Counted from the first letter of the stretch, positions 1 through 9,126 are shown. The stretch is 64,000 nt of DNA from Phyllobacterium zundukense (GCF_025452195.1 NZ_CP104973.1:868001-932000); one strand, 5' to 3'. Notes: a model not told the origin generated them from the sequence alone. A program made the numbers and translations.

Positions 1-811
1 CCTTGCCGGGCTCGATATTGTTGGAACGCAGGCCGTCGCAAACGCCAAAGGCGACCGCATCATTGAGGCAGAGGGCCGAGGTCGGGCGCTCGGCAAAGAC
101 CATCATGCGTTCGACCGCAGCGGCACCGCCAGCGCGCGACGGAGCGGAATGGATGACGAATTTCTCGTTGAAAGGGATATTCGCCTCAACCAGCGCATCA
201 CGATAGCCGCGCAGCCGTTCGCCAAAAACCGCCGTATCCACAAATCCGCCCATGAAGGCAATGCGACGATGGCCAAGCGAGATCAGATGGCGGATAGCAG
301 CCTTGGCGCCGGTATAATTGTCGGAAAGAAGCGTCGAGACTTTCGCGCCGGGCACATTGCGCACGACCAGCACCACGGGAATGCCGCTATCGGCGAGCGG
401 CTTGATATCACTGGCCTCCGTGCCACGCGCCGGCGACAGGATCAGCCCGGCAATACCATTCTCGCGCATCGAGGAAATGACTTCGCGTTGACGATCGACA
501 CTCTCGCCGCTGTGAGCCAGGAACTGCACGTAGCCTGCAGACTGGACCATCATATCCATGCCGACAGCAAGCTCGGCAAAGAAACTGTTGGTGAGGTCAT
601 TGACGACAATGCCGATGATTTTTGATTTCGACTGCCGCAGGTTGGCGGCGCCGCGATTGTAGACGTAGCCAAGATCGCCGATCAGCGCATTGACCTTTTC
701 GCGGGTCTTTTCATTGACGAGCGGACTACCCTGCAGGACCAGCGACACAGTGGATTTCGACACGCCGGCGGCGTGCGCAATATCCACAATACTGGTCCGG
801 GTCTTGTTCAA
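1..811 (-). CDS. LacI-family transcriptional regulator (C-terminus beyond window edge)
   Basis: The reading frame begins at a TTG preceded by GGAGGA at 6 nt; an in-frame ATG 24 nt upstream lacks a Shine-Dalgarno. The N-terminus has the LacI helix-turn-helix (TSIVDIAHAAGVSKSTVSLV), the hinge region with LRQSKSKIIGIVV, and then a periplasmic-binding-like sensor domain (SLGHRRIAFMGG). The frame stays open to the window edge, so the C-terminal part of the sensor domain is missing. It is divergent from the DUF993 gene, with two palindromic operators between, so it most likely represses that gene and itself. The inducer is probably a sugar or sugar derivative but cannot be named. Confidence 0.93.
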   Translation of the reverse strand, partial: MNKTRTSIVDIAHAAGVSKSTVSLVLQGSPLVNEKTREKVNALIGDLGYVYNRGAANLRQSKSKIIGIVVNDLTNSFFAELAVGMDMMVQSAGYVQFLAHSGESVDRQREVISSMRENGIAGLILSPARGTEASDIKPLADSGIPVVLVVRNVPGAKVSTLLSDNYTGAKAAIRHLISLGHRRIAFMGGFVDTAVFGERLRGYRDALVEANIPFNEKFVIHSAPSRAGGAAAVERMMVFAERPTSALCLNDAVAFGVCDGLRSNNIEPGK

Positions 812-839
812 TAAAAGTCCTCCACTTGCTTTCATATAA

Positions 840-853
840 TTGGAACGTTCCAA
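840..853. promoter_or_regulatory. LacI-type operator 1
   Basis: Perfect 14-bp palindrome TTGGAACGTTCCAA with a central CG, the usual form of LacI/GalR-family operators. It lies 29 nt upstream of the regulator's TTG start, where it could block the regulator's own promoter. The same core recurs at 935-950. Confidence 0.85.
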
Positions 854-934
854 ATTCGTCAAGTTTTTTTATTGTGATACGGCTTGTTTGCGGGGTATAG
901 CGATTTTTTCAGGCTATTAAATTGCTGCTTGTTT

Positions 935-950
935 TTTGGAACGTTCCAAA
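935..950. promoter_or_regulatory. LacI-type operator 2
   Basis: Perfect 16-bp palindrome TTTGGAACGTTCCAAA, the same core as the site at 840-853, with 96 bp between centres (about nine helical turns). It lies 36 nt before the DUF993 start. Two identical sites near in-phase spacing suggest looping between the divergent promoters. Confidence 0.85.
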
Positions 951-985
951 TTAAAAGGGGCCGATCGATCTGGGAGCGATGCAGA

Positions 986-2149
986 ATGACCCTCAAAATT
1001 CAACTGCCGAATGCGAGCGGGGCGACACTCGATTACGCCTTGACCGGCGTTCCGATTGCCGCGTCTTCAAGCCCGCCAACGTTCAACCGGATCGCCTATG
1101 CGGCCGCCCACGTGGTTTCCGATCCATTGCGCGACGCCCGGCCTTGGGGTGCACCAGCAATCGATTGGGATGCAACCATGGCATTTCGCCATCACCTGTG
1201 GTCGCTTGGTTTCAAGATTGCCGAGGCCATGGATACGGCACAGCGCGGTATGGGCGTTGATTGGGCCGGAGCACGCGAACTGATCCGCCGCTCCCTTGCA
1301 GAATCGCGAACCGTGCCGGGCGCCGATCTGGCTTGCGGTGCGGGCACCGACCAGCTGACGCCCGACGCCACGCGAACCCTGCAGGACGTCATCGAGGCTT
1401 ACGAAACGCAGATCGGATTTGTCGAAGCGGAGGGCGGACGGGCTGTCATGATGGCGAGCCGGGCGCTGGCGCGCGTGGCGCGCTCGACCGACGACTACCG
1501 CACGGTCTATGACCATATCCTGGGCCAGACGCGCGAGAAGGTCGTGCTGCACTGGCTGGGCGACATGTTCGACCCGCAGCTCGCCGGTTACTGGGGCTCG
1601 CCCTCATTCGAGCAGGCGCTGGAGACAGTTCTTGCAATCATTAGCGACAACAGGGGCAAAGTCGAAGGGATCAAGATTTCGCTGCTCGACAACGCCAAAG
1701 AAATCGAACTGCGCAAACGGCTGCCGGAAGGCGTGCTCTGCTTCACCGGCGATGATTTCAACTATGCCGAACTGATTGAAGGCGATGGCGACCGCTACAG
1801 TCATGCGCTGCTTGGCATCTTCGATGCCGTGGCGCCCTCGGCGTCCAAAGCCCTGGCGCATCTTGCCAAAGGCGAGCCTGAGCAATTTCGTGCTGTGATC
1901 GAGCCGACGGTTCCCCTGTCGCGCAAGATTTTCGAGGCCCCTACTCAATACTACAAGGCCGGAGTGGTATTCCTCGCATGGCTCAACGGCCACCAAAGCC
2001 ACTTCACCATGCCGGCCGGCATGCAATCGGCGCGCGGTATCGTTCACTATGCGGATATCTTCCGGTTGGCCGACCAAGCCAATGTCCTGGACAAGCCCGA
2101 GCTCGCGGTTAGCCGCATGAAGAGCCTGCTGCAGGTCTATGGCATTTGA
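986..2149 (+). CDS. DUF993 / dihydrodipicolinate synthase-like protein
   Basis: A 387-residue protein (MTLKIQLPNASG...) of the DUF993 family, distantly related to class I aldolases of the DHDPS type. Its biochemical function is not established to my knowledge. I chose the ATG at 986 because GGGAG lies 11 nt upstream; the frame is open to 884, but the extra residues would be encoded across operator 2. TIM-barrel-like stretches include GRAVMMASRALARVA and KISLLDNAKEIELR. It stands alone, divergent from the LacI gene and with no transporter beside it. An aldolase-like role in breakdown of a sugar-derived acid is a guess from the regulator. Confidence 0.8.
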   Translation: MTLKIQLPNASGATLDYALTGVPIAASSSPPTFNRIAYAAAHVVSDPLRDARPWGAPAIDWDATMAFRHHLWSLGFKIAEAMDTAQRGMGVDWAGARELIRRSLAESRTVPGADLACGAGTDQLTPDATRTLQDVIEAYETQIGFVEAEGGRAVMMASRALARVARSTDDYRTVYDHILGQTREKVVLHWLGDMFDPQLAGYWGSPSFEQALETVLAIISDNRGKVEGIKISLLDNAKEIELRKRLPEGVLCFTGDDFNYAELIEGDGDRYSHALLGIFDAVAPSASKALAHLAKGEPEQFRAVIEPTVPLSRKIFEAPTQYYKAGVVFLAWLNGHQSHFTMPAGMQSARGIVHYADIFRLADQANVLDKPELAVSRMKSLLQVYGI

Positions 2150-2164
2150 AGATCGGACCGGAAT

Positions 2165-2812
2165 TCAGCCTGCTGGACCCGCAAATAGTATGAGATTCCC
2201 GTCTGGATCCAACACAATGAAATTTCGGGCTCCCCACGGTTCTTCCTTGATCGTTTGATGAAACGGCACGCCGTTGGCCTGATAATCCAGAAAAAGTTGT
2301 TTGATCTCTTCGGCTGTATCGACTGTGATCGATGCAGAGAGCAGGTGCTCACGCTCCCGGATGTCGCCGATGAATACGGGTTCACACACCAGCCGTAGCG
2401 CGAGCTGTGCCTTGTCGCGAATGACCTGTCCATAGAATGGCGGTTCGCCGTAGACGAAGTCGACCGTGAATCCCAGCTTGTCGATAAAGAAGCTGCACGA
2501 CACTCGAATGTCGCTTACAAAGAGTTGCGCCGAGGTCGAACCAAGGACGGGTCGAAGTGCGGTTCGTTTGAATTGCGTGCTCATGCATTGGGCTCCTGAC
2601 TTGAGCGCCAGCCATCCCTCGAACCCCATTTGACGTGCGACGAGTTCCTGCGCGTCTGTAAGTTTGAAGCTCGCTTCCAGTATCTCACTGTCACCAAGAT
2701 GTTGAAACCGGGGCAAAATTGCCCTGATCTCGGCGGCCACGGGATAGTACCGTTCCCGATGCCAGCGCAAATACTGCTTGGCTTGCTTCTTCAGATTTTC
2801 AAGATTTGGCAT
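2165..2812 (-). CDS. VOC-family (glyoxalase/bleomycin-resistance-like) protein with helical N-terminal extension
   Basis: 215 residues. The first 70 or so form a basic helical region (NLKKQAKQYLRWHRERYYPVA; ...QMGFEGWLALKSG) of a type seen in ankyrin-like and glyoxalase-like proteins. Residues from about 85 to 215 are a VOC domain (LFVSDIRVSCSFFIDKLGFTVDFVYG; ...IVLDPDGNLILFAG). The VOC fold binds a metal or a hydrophobic ligand and can act as lyase, dioxygenase or resistance protein; the substrate cannot be told. It converges on the DUF993 gene with a 15-nt gap. No clear Shine-Dalgarno precedes the ATG. Confidence 0.8.
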   Translation of the reverse strand: MPNLENLKKQAKQYLRWHRERYYPVAAEIRAILPRFQHLGDSEILEASFKLTDAQELVARQMGFEGWLALKSGAQCMSTQFKRTALRPVLGSTSAQLFVSDIRVSCSFFIDKLGFTVDFVYGEPPFYGQVIRDKAQLALRLVCEPVFIGDIREREHLLSASITVDTAEEIKQLFLDYQANGVPFHQTIKEEPWGARNFIVLDPDGNLILFAGPAG

Positions 2813-2940
2813 AAGCGCATCTGTTGTTACATCATGGAGGCGGGCATTGCCCTTTCGACCTTGCGTCGATGCACCCTACGCAGCCTTAGAATAATCCATC
2901 GATCTGCGCCTATTTGTCAATGAGCAGAATTGTGATGAGA

Positions 2941-2972
2941 GAAAAAAGGGGCAGCGCCGAAGCGCCGCCCCT
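2941..2972 (-). terminator. Rho-independent terminator of the glp operon
   Basis: Arms 2947-2957 and 2962-2972 pair over 11 positions with one mismatch around a CGAA tetraloop. Read on the minus strand, the hairpin is followed by TTTTTTC. It begins 24 nt past the glpV stop codon. Confidence 0.85.
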
Positions 2973-2995
2973 CCCCCCACCAAAACGCTTGGAAC

Positions 2996-4720
2996 TTACT
3001 TGTTCCAGCTCTTGACCAGTTCATCGTAGTTGATGGTCTGGGGCTTTTCCTTTTCGTTCTCGACCTTCAACTGCGGAGCGAGATTGCCGTTTTTGACGGC
3101 ATCGGCATTCCAGTAGGCAAGGTCATGTTCTTCGGCCAGTTTCGGACCGATGTCACCCTGCACGCCTGAACGCTCCAGACGGCCAAGAACTTTCTCCTGC
3201 TCGGAGCAGAGTGAGTCCATGGCTTCCTGAGCCGACTTTGCACCCGAGGATGCATCGCCGATCGCCTGCCACCAGAGCTGAGCCAGCTTCGGATAATCCG
3301 GAACGTTGGTACCCGTCGGCGACCATTGCAAGCGAGCCGGCGAGCGGTAGAACTCGATCAGGCCGCCAAGCTTCGGCGCGCGGTCTGTGAACGACTTGTG
3401 ATCGAGCGTCGACTGACGGATGAAGGTGAGACCAACATGGCTCTTCTTCACGTCAACGGTCTTGGACGTGACGAACTGTGCATAGAGCCAGGCCGCCTTG
3501 GCACGATCGTCCGGGGTGGATTTGAGCAGTGTCCAGGATCCGGCGTCCTGGTAGCCGAGCTTCATGCCGTCCTTCCAGTAGACGCCATGCGGCGACGGGG
3601 CGAAACGCCATTTCGGTGTGCCATCCTCGTTGACTACCGGCAGGCCGGGCTTGACGAAGTCGGCGGTGAAGGCCGTATAGGTGAACATCTGCTGGGCAAC
3701 CTCGCCCTGCGATGGCACCGGTCCCGACTCCGAGAAGGTCATGCCCTGCGCTGCGGCCGGAGCATAGGCCTTCATCCAGTCCAGATACTTCTGGATCGAA
3801 TAGACCGCAGCCGGGCCGTTGGTGTCACCACCGCGCGCCACGCAGGAGCCCACCGGCCGCGAATTCGCATCGACCTTGATGCCCCATTCGTCGACCGGCT
3901 TACCGTTCGGGATGCCCTTGTCACCATTTCCGGCCATGGAAAGCCAGGCATCAGTGAAGCGCCAGCCGAGTGACGGGTCCTTCTTGCCATAGTCCATGTG
4001 ACCATAGACCTTCTTGCCGTCCACTTCGCGGCCGGTGAAGAACTCGGCAATATCCTCATAGGCCGACCAGTTGACCGGCACGCCGAGATCGTAGCCATAC
4101 TTCGCCTTGAAGTCCGCCTTGTTCTTCTCGTCGTTGAACCAGTCATAGCGGAACCAGTAGAGGTTCGCGAACTGCTGGTCAGGCAGCTGATAGAGCTTGC
4201 CGTCCGGCGCAGTGGTGAACGACTTGCCGATGAAGTCGTCGATGTCGAGTTCGGGATTGGTAACGTCCTTGCCTTCGTTCGTCATCCAGTCGGTCAGGCT
4301 GCGCGCCTGCTGATAGCGCCAGTGGGTACCGATCAGATCGCTATCGTTGATATAGGCATCATAGACGTTTTCGCCCGACTGCATCTGTGTCTGCAGTTTT
4401 TCAACGACGTCGCCTTCACCGATCAGATCGTGCGTGATCTTGATGCCCGTAATATCGGTGAACGCCTTGGCAAGGGTCTTCGACTCGTATTCATGCGTGG
4501 TGATGGTCTCCGAAACCACCTTGATGTCCATGCCGGCAAAAGGCTTTGCCGCATCGACGAACCACTGCATTTCCTTTTCCTGCCCAGCCCGGTCAAGGGT
4601 CGACATATCGCCGATTTCCTTATCGAGGAAAGCCTTTGCCTCGTCCATGCCGGCCCAGGCACTGCCTGCGCCAAACAGCAGCGCGAGGGCTGTGGTTGTT
4701 GTCAATAATCGCGTTCGCAT
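2996..4720 (-). CDS. glpV: Glycerol ABC transporter substrate-binding protein
   Basis: 575 residues with a cleavable signal peptide (MRTRLLTTTTALALLFGAGSAWA). It is a large extracellular solute-binding protein of the type found last in rhizobial glpDSTPQUV operons, where it captures glycerol in the periplasm. I chose the ATG at 4720 because GGGAGG lies 7 nt upstream and the signal peptide then starts correctly; an open extension of 24 codons has neither. It ends 24 nt before a terminator. The glycerol assignment rests on operon order and similarity of gene types rather than on binding residues. Confidence 0.88.
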   Translation of the reverse strand: MRTRLLTTTTALALLFGAGSAWAGMDEAKAFLDKEIGDMSTLDRAGQEKEMQWFVDAAKPFAGMDIKVVSETITTHEYESKTLAKAFTDITGIKITHDLIGEGDVVEKLQTQMQSGENVYDAYINDSDLIGTHWRYQQARSLTDWMTNEGKDVTNPELDIDDFIGKSFTTAPDGKLYQLPDQQFANLYWFRYDWFNDEKNKADFKAKYGYDLGVPVNWSAYEDIAEFFTGREVDGKKVYGHMDYGKKDPSLGWRFTDAWLSMAGNGDKGIPNGKPVDEWGIKVDANSRPVGSCVARGGDTNGPAAVYSIQKYLDWMKAYAPAAAQGMTFSESGPVPSQGEVAQQMFTYTAFTADFVKPGLPVVNEDGTPKWRFAPSPHGVYWKDGMKLGYQDAGSWTLLKSTPDDRAKAAWLYAQFVTSKTVDVKKSHVGLTFIRQSTLDHKSFTDRAPKLGGLIEFYRSPARLQWSPTGTNVPDYPKLAQLWWQAIGDASSGAKSAQEAMDSLCSEQEKVLGRLERSGVQGDIGPKLAEEHDLAYWNADAVKNGNLAPQLKVENEKEKPQTINYDELVKSWNK

Positions 4721-4784
4721 ATGTAGTCCTCCCAGAGTTGCGATTGCATCGTCAATTGTCCGACGGGTGCCGGACATATTGTTT

Positions 4785-5192
4785 CTAGACAAAGCGGAAT
4801 ACGCCGATTGCGTAGACCACAGAGAGAGCCAGAGCCCACCAGAGGTTCGGACCGATCAGTCCGAGCCAGGCGAGGTGAATGAATGCGCTGCCGAGCAGCG
4901 ACACGAACAGGCGGTCGCCGCGTGTGGTTTCAAAGCGCAGGATGCCGACACGCGGATTGCCACCTGGAGATGCATATTCCCACACGGCCATCAGCGACAT
5001 CAGAAAGAAAATAGTCAAGAAAAACAGGGCCGTCGGGAAGGTCCAGGCCATCCAACCGCCTTTGACAAGTGGCGCGAACCAGTCGCGCGCACCGTCCTTG
5101 AAAGGAACCGCTCCCACGAGCAGCCCGACCATGATTGCGAAAGCGGCGACGACTGCCGCCAGCGTTACAGGCCAACGCCTTGTCGTTTCCAT
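4785..5192 (-). CDS. glpU: Small membrane protein of the glycerol ABC transporter (DUF2160)
   Basis: 135 residues with four probable transmembrane segments (for example VTLAAVVAAFAIMVGLLVGA and ALFFLTIFFLMSLMAVW). It matches the DUF2160/GlpU position between permease and binding protein in rhizobial glycerol operons; its precise role is unknown. The start ATG overlaps the glpQ stop as TAATG, with a purine-rich GGGGAGGG just upstream, which implies translational coupling. The frame stays open for a further 68 codons upstream, but these overlap glpQ and are not protein-like. Confidence 0.87.
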   Translation of the reverse strand: METTRRWPVTLAAVVAAFAIMVGLLVGAVPFKDGARDWFAPLVKGGWMAWTFPTALFFLTIFFLMSLMAVWEYASPGGNPRVGILRFETTRGDRLFVSLLGSAFIHLAWLGLIGPNLWWALALSVVYAIGVFRFV

Positions 5193-6097
5193 TATACCCT
5201 CCCCAGGGCGAAGCCCTTGGCGATGTAATTGCGGACGAAGTAAATAACGATCGCACCCGGAATGATGGTCAGCACCCCGGCCGCAGCCAGAACGCCCCAG
5301 TCCATGCCGGAAGCCGAAACCGTGCGGGTCATGATGGCGGCGATCGGCTTTGCCGCGGTGGTCGTCAGGGTGCGGGCGATCAGCAGTTCCACCCATGAGA
5401 ACATGAAGCAGAAGAAGGCCGCAACGCCGATGCCGCTGGCGATGAGCGGTACGAATATCTTCACGAAGAAACGCGGGAAGGAGTAGCCGTCGATATAGGC
5501 GGTTTCGTCGATTTCTTTCGGAACGCCCGACATGAAGCCTTCAAGAATCCACACGGCCAGCGGTACATTGAAAAGGCAGTGTGCGAGCGCCACGGCGATG
5601 TGCGTATCAATCAGGCCAAAGGCCGAATAAAGCTGGAAAAATGGCAACGCAAACACGGCAGGCGGTGCCATGCGGTTGGTCAGCAGCCAAAAGAACAGAT
5701 GCTTGTCGCCGAGGAAGCGGTAACGCGAGAAGGCATAGGCTGCAGGCAATGCCACCAGCACCGAGATCACCGTGTTCATCACCACATAGATGATGGAATT
5801 GATATAACCCTTGTACCAGGACGGATCGGTGAAGATGACCGCGTAATTGTGCAAGGTGGGGTTCTGCGGCCACAGCGAGAAAGCGCCGAGGATTTCCTGG
5901 TTGGTCTTGAAGCTCATATTGATGAGCCAATAGATCGGCAGCATCAGGAAGATGATATAGATCGTCGGGATCAGCCACCAGAACTTCGATTCATCGCCGC
6001 GTTTGCGCATCTTGCGGGCGAGCGCCTTGTCAATCCGGTGCTGTTCGGCCTCCGGACGTCCGCTTGTGCGTGCAAGTGTGTCTTGTTGCACCGACAT
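5192..6097 (-). CDS. glpQ: Glycerol ABC transporter permease
   Basis: 301 residues, a MalG-type inner-membrane permease with six predicted transmembrane segments and the EAA-like loop that contacts the ATPase (EIDETAYIDGYSFPRFFVKI). The start chosen (MSVQQD) has GGAG 8 nt upstream; an alternative ATG 15 nt earlier overlaps glpP by 14 nt. It pairs with GlpP to form the channel and is translationally coupled to glpU. Confidence 0.9.
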   Translation of the reverse strand: MSVQQDTLARTSGRPEAEQHRIDKALARKMRKRGDESKFWWLIPTIYIIFLMLPIYWLINMSFKTNQEILGAFSLWPQNPTLHNYAVIFTDPSWYKGYINSIIYVVMNTVISVLVALPAAYAFSRYRFLGDKHLFFWLLTNRMAPPAVFALPFFQLYSAFGLIDTHIAVALAHCLFNVPLAVWILEGFMSGVPKEIDETAYIDGYSFPRFFVKIFVPLIASGIGVAAFFCFMFSWVELLIARTLTTTAAKPIAAIMTRTVSASGMDWGVLAAAGVLTIIPGAIVIYFVRNYIAKGFALGRV

Positions 6098-6098
6098 T

Positions 6099-6965
6099 TC
6101 AGCGCTCCGCATCGTAGTTGGTCATGACGGTATAGAAGACCCATGACAGCAAGAGGATGATCAGGAAGTAGATGATGGACATCGCCGCTGCCGGACCAAG
6201 GTCGAACTGGCCGACCGCCACCTTTACCAGGTCGATCGACAGGAAGGTTGTCGAATTGCCGGGGCCACCGCCTGTAACCACGAAAGGCTCCGTATAGATC
6301 ATGAATGAGTCCATGAAGCGCAGCAACACGGCGATCAGCAGCACGCGGTTCATCTTGGGCAGCTGGATGTAGCGGAAAACTGCCCAGCGCGACGCACCAT
6401 CAATCTTGGCTGCCTGGTAGAAGGCATCGGGGATCGAAACGAGACCGGCGTAGCAGAGGAGGACGACGAGGCTCGTCCAGTGCCAGACATCCATGATGAT
6501 GACGGTAAACCACGCATGCATCGGGTTCTGCACATAGTTATAATTGATGCCGAGATTCGCCAGTGTGCGTCCGAGAAGCCCGATATCGACACGTCCGAAC
6601 ACTTGCCAGATGGTACCGACGACATTCCACGGTATGAGCAAGGGCAATGCCATCAGGACCAGGCAGACGGGAACACCCCAGCCCTTGCGCGGCATGTTGA
6701 GCGCAATGATGATTCCGAGAGGAACCTCGATCAGCAGAATGATCGCGGAAAAGATCAGATTGCGGCCAAGGGAGGCGTGGAAGCGCTCGGAATGCAGAAC
6801 CTCATCAAACCATTCCGTCCCCGCCCAGAAGAACTGGTTGTTGCCGAACGTATCCTGCACCGAATAATTGACCACGGTCATCAGCGGAATAATGGCTGAG
6901 AACGCCACCAACAGCAGAACCGGCAGGACCATGAACCAGGCTTTGTTGTTCCAGGTTTTCTCCAT
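6099..6965 (-). CDS. glpP: Glycerol ABC transporter permease
   Basis: 288 residues, a MalF/UgpA-type permease with six predicted transmembrane helices and the conserved cytoplasmic loop (DAFYQAAKIDGASRWAVFRY). The start ATG is preceded by GGGAGGG. It lies 2 nt after glpT and is followed almost without gap by glpQ, as expected for a heterodimeric importer channel. Confidence 0.92.
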   Translation of the reverse strand: MEKTWNNKAWFMVLPVLLLVAFSAIIPLMTVVNYSVQDTFGNNQFFWAGTEWFDEVLHSERFHASLGRNLIFSAIILLIEVPLGIIIALNMPRKGWGVPVCLVLMALPLLIPWNVVGTIWQVFGRVDIGLLGRTLANLGINYNYVQNPMHAWFTVIIMDVWHWTSLVVLLCYAGLVSIPDAFYQAAKIDGASRWAVFRYIQLPKMNRVLLIAVLLRFMDSFMIYTEPFVVTGGGPGNSTTFLSIDLVKVAVGQFDLGPAAAMSIIYFLIILLLSWVFYTVMTNYDAER

Positions 6966-6967
6966 GG

Positions 6968-8035
6968 CTACAGCCCTCCCACGCGCCAGCTATCGGCATA
7001 GATGTTGATGCCCTTCGGATCGAAGGCGATGTGCGGTTCGGCCGGGATATCCCCGCCTTCCTCGACAATGATGGCGATGTCCTGGTTTTCGAGCCGGGTC
7101 CGGACGATCTTGTGCCGGCCGATATCCTCGACCTTGGCAATTTTCACGGGCATCCCCGAGCGTCCAAGCCGCACATATTCCGGACGGATCCCAAGTTCGA
7201 TTACCTTCGCGTTGGCGGGCATCACTGGCGAAGGCAGCTGGATCTGATGGCTGCCGATCTGCGCCATGCCGCCGGAAAGTTTCACGGGCATGACGTTCAT
7301 GCCGGGCGAGCCAATGAAATAACCGACGAAAGTGTGTTTCGGCCGCTCGAACAATTCTTCCGGCGTGCCGATCTGCACGATCTCGCCGTCATACATGACG
7401 ACGACTTTCTGGGCGAAGGTCAGCGCTTCCGTCTGATCGTGCGTGACATAGACCATCGTGTAACCGAAGCGCTGGTGCAATTGTTTCAACTGCGATCGAA
7501 GCACCCATTTCATGTGTGGGTCGATAACCGTGAGCGGCTCGTCGAAAAGGATCGCGTTGACATCGGACCGGACGAGACCACGGCCGAGCGAAATCTTCTG
7601 CTTCTGGTCGGCGGTAAGGCCACGGGCCTTCTTTTTGGCCCAGCTGGCAAGGTCGATCATCTCCAGCGTCTCGCGCACCTTGCGGTCGATTTCCGCTTCG
7701 GGAACGCCGCGGTTGCGCAAGGGAAAGGCGAGATTGTCGTAAACGGTCATCGTGTCGTAGATGACCGGGAACTGGAACACCTGCGCGATATTGCGTTCCT
7801 GCGTCGACAGGTTGGTCACGTCAACGCCGTCGAAGAGCAATTGCCCGTGCGAGGGATGGATCAACCCGGATATGATGTTCAAGAGCGTGGTCTTGCCGCA
7901 ACCGGACGGTCCGAGCAGGGCATAGGCACCGCCGTCTTCCCAGCTGTGATGGACTTCCTTCAGCGCATAGTCCTTGTCCGACTTGGGGTTGGGACCGTAG
8001 GCGTGACGGATATGGTTGAGGTCGATGCGTGCCAT
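6968..8035 (-). CDS. glpT: Glycerol ABC transporter ATP-binding protein
   Basis: 355 residues. The N-terminal ABC ATPase domain has Walker A GPSGCGKTT, Walker B ILFDEPLTVID and the H-loop YVTHDQTEALTF. Its signature is irregular (KISLGRGLV instead of LSGGQ), which is typical of this second ATPase in rhizobial glycerol transporters. A TOBE-like C-terminal domain follows. It is one of two adjacent ATPases and presumably pairs with GlpS. The name should not be confused with the E. coli glycerol-3-phosphate antiporter GlpT. Confidence 0.9.
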   Translation of the reverse strand: MARIDLNHIRHAYGPNPKSDKDYALKEVHHSWEDGGAYALLGPSGCGKTTLLNIISGLIHPSHGQLLFDGVDVTNLSTQERNIAQVFQFPVIYDTMTVYDNLAFPLRNRGVPEAEIDRKVRETLEMIDLASWAKKKARGLTADQKQKISLGRGLVRSDVNAILFDEPLTVIDPHMKWVLRSQLKQLHQRFGYTMVYVTHDQTEALTFAQKVVVMYDGEIVQIGTPEELFERPKHTFVGYFIGSPGMNVMPVKLSGGMAQIGSHQIQLPSPVMPANAKVIELGIRPEYVRLGRSGMPVKIAKVEDIGRHKIVRTRLENQDIAIIVEEGGDIPAEPHIAFDPKGINIYADSWRVGGL

Positions 8036-8043
8036 GGTTCCCC

Positions 8044-9126
8044 CTATGCCGCCAGCTTCTGGCGGCGGCTGACGGAATTGCCGCTCGCGTCGAAAATCAC
8101 CAGATTGCGCGGGTCGATGAAGATGTCGATCTCCTCATCGGGCGCATAGATATGGATGCCATGCGTCAGCATCGTCCAACGCGCATCGGCGAAGGAGAGG
8201 TGGACAAAGCTTTCAGAACCTGTGATTTCGGTGGCCGTGACCGTGGCTTTAAGGCCGATCTCGTCAGGATTCCTGCGGCTCGTGTTCACATGATGCGGCT
8301 GGAAACCGATCGTGTAAGCACCATCGGCGAACTCCGCGAGATGCGCCGGTACGGGCAGCGTAACGCCGCCTTCGAGCTGAAATGCCTTGCCGAATTTCGC
8401 CAGCGCAATCGTGTTGAGCGGTGGATCGGCGAAAGTCTGTGCTGTTATCAGATCATCGGGCTTGCGGAAAACATCGATGGTCGGCCCGAACTGGGTGATG
8501 CGGCCTTCGGACAATGTCGCCGTGTTGCCGCCAAGCAGCAGGGCTTCGTGCGGCTCGGTCGTGGCATAGACGAAGATCGTACCGGATTCGGCGAAAATCC
8601 TTGGCAGCTCCTGACGCAGTTCCTCGCGCAGCTTGTAATCGAGATTGGCAAGCGGCTCGTCCAGCAGAACCAGCTTGGCGTTCTTCACGATAGCGCGCGC
8701 CAGCGCAGTGCGCTGCTGCTGACCGCCGGAAAGATTGAGCGGCGTGCGATCGAGGAAGGGCGTAAGCTTGAGCATTTCGGCCGCCTTGCGTACTTCGCGG
8801 TCGATTGTCGCTTTGTCGGCTCCAGCCACGCGCATCGGCGAGGCGATGTTCTCGTAGACCGTGAAGGCCGGGTAATTGATGAACTGCTGATAGACCATGG
8901 CAACCGAACGCTTCTGTACCGGAACGCCGGTCACGTCCTTGCCGTCGAACCAGACAGAGCCAGAGGTCGGCACGTCGAGTCCTGCCATGATGCGCATGAG
9001 GCTGGTCTTGCCGGACAGAGTCGGCCCGAGCAGGACATTCAGCGTTGCATGTTCCAAAGTCAGCGATATATCGCTGAGATGGGGTTTTCCGCCCACTACC
9101 TTGGATACATTCCGCAGTTCCAACAT
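8044..9126 (-). CDS. glpS: Glycerol ABC transporter ATP-binding protein
   Basis: 360 residues. The Walker A is unusual (GPTLSGKTS, with TL in place of the SGC of most relatives). Signature LSGGQQQRTALARA, Walker B LVLLDEPLANLD and a degenerate H-loop (VYATTEPHEALLL, where the usual THD is TTE) follow. The C-terminal half is TOBE-like. The H-loop His appears replaced in GlpS while the signature is altered in GlpT, so the GlpS/GlpT pair may have one competent and one degenerate ATP site. It lies 8 nt from glpT. Confidence 0.9.
   Translation of the reverse strand: MLELRNVSKVVGGKPHLSDISLTLEHATLNVLLGPTLSGKTSLMRIMAGLDVPTSGSVWFDGKDVTGVPVQKRSVAMVYQQFINYPAFTVYENIASPMRVAGADKATIDREVRKAAEMLKLTPFLDRTPLNLSGGQQQRTALARAIVKNAKLVLLDEPLANLDYKLREELRQELPRIFAESGTIFVYATTEPHEALLLGGNTATLSEGRITQFGPTIDVFRKPDDLITAQTFADPPLNTIALAKFGKAFQLEGGVTLPVPAHLAEFADGAYTIGFQPHHVNTSRRNPDEIGLKATVTATEITGSESFVHLSFADARWTMLTHGIHIYAPDEEIDIFIDPRNLVIFDASGNSVSRRQKLAA

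Noticed and set aside
149..625. Plus-strand open frame of 158 codons near the left edge
   Set aside because: It is antisense to the LacI gene, which has a clear helix-turn-helix and sensor domain.
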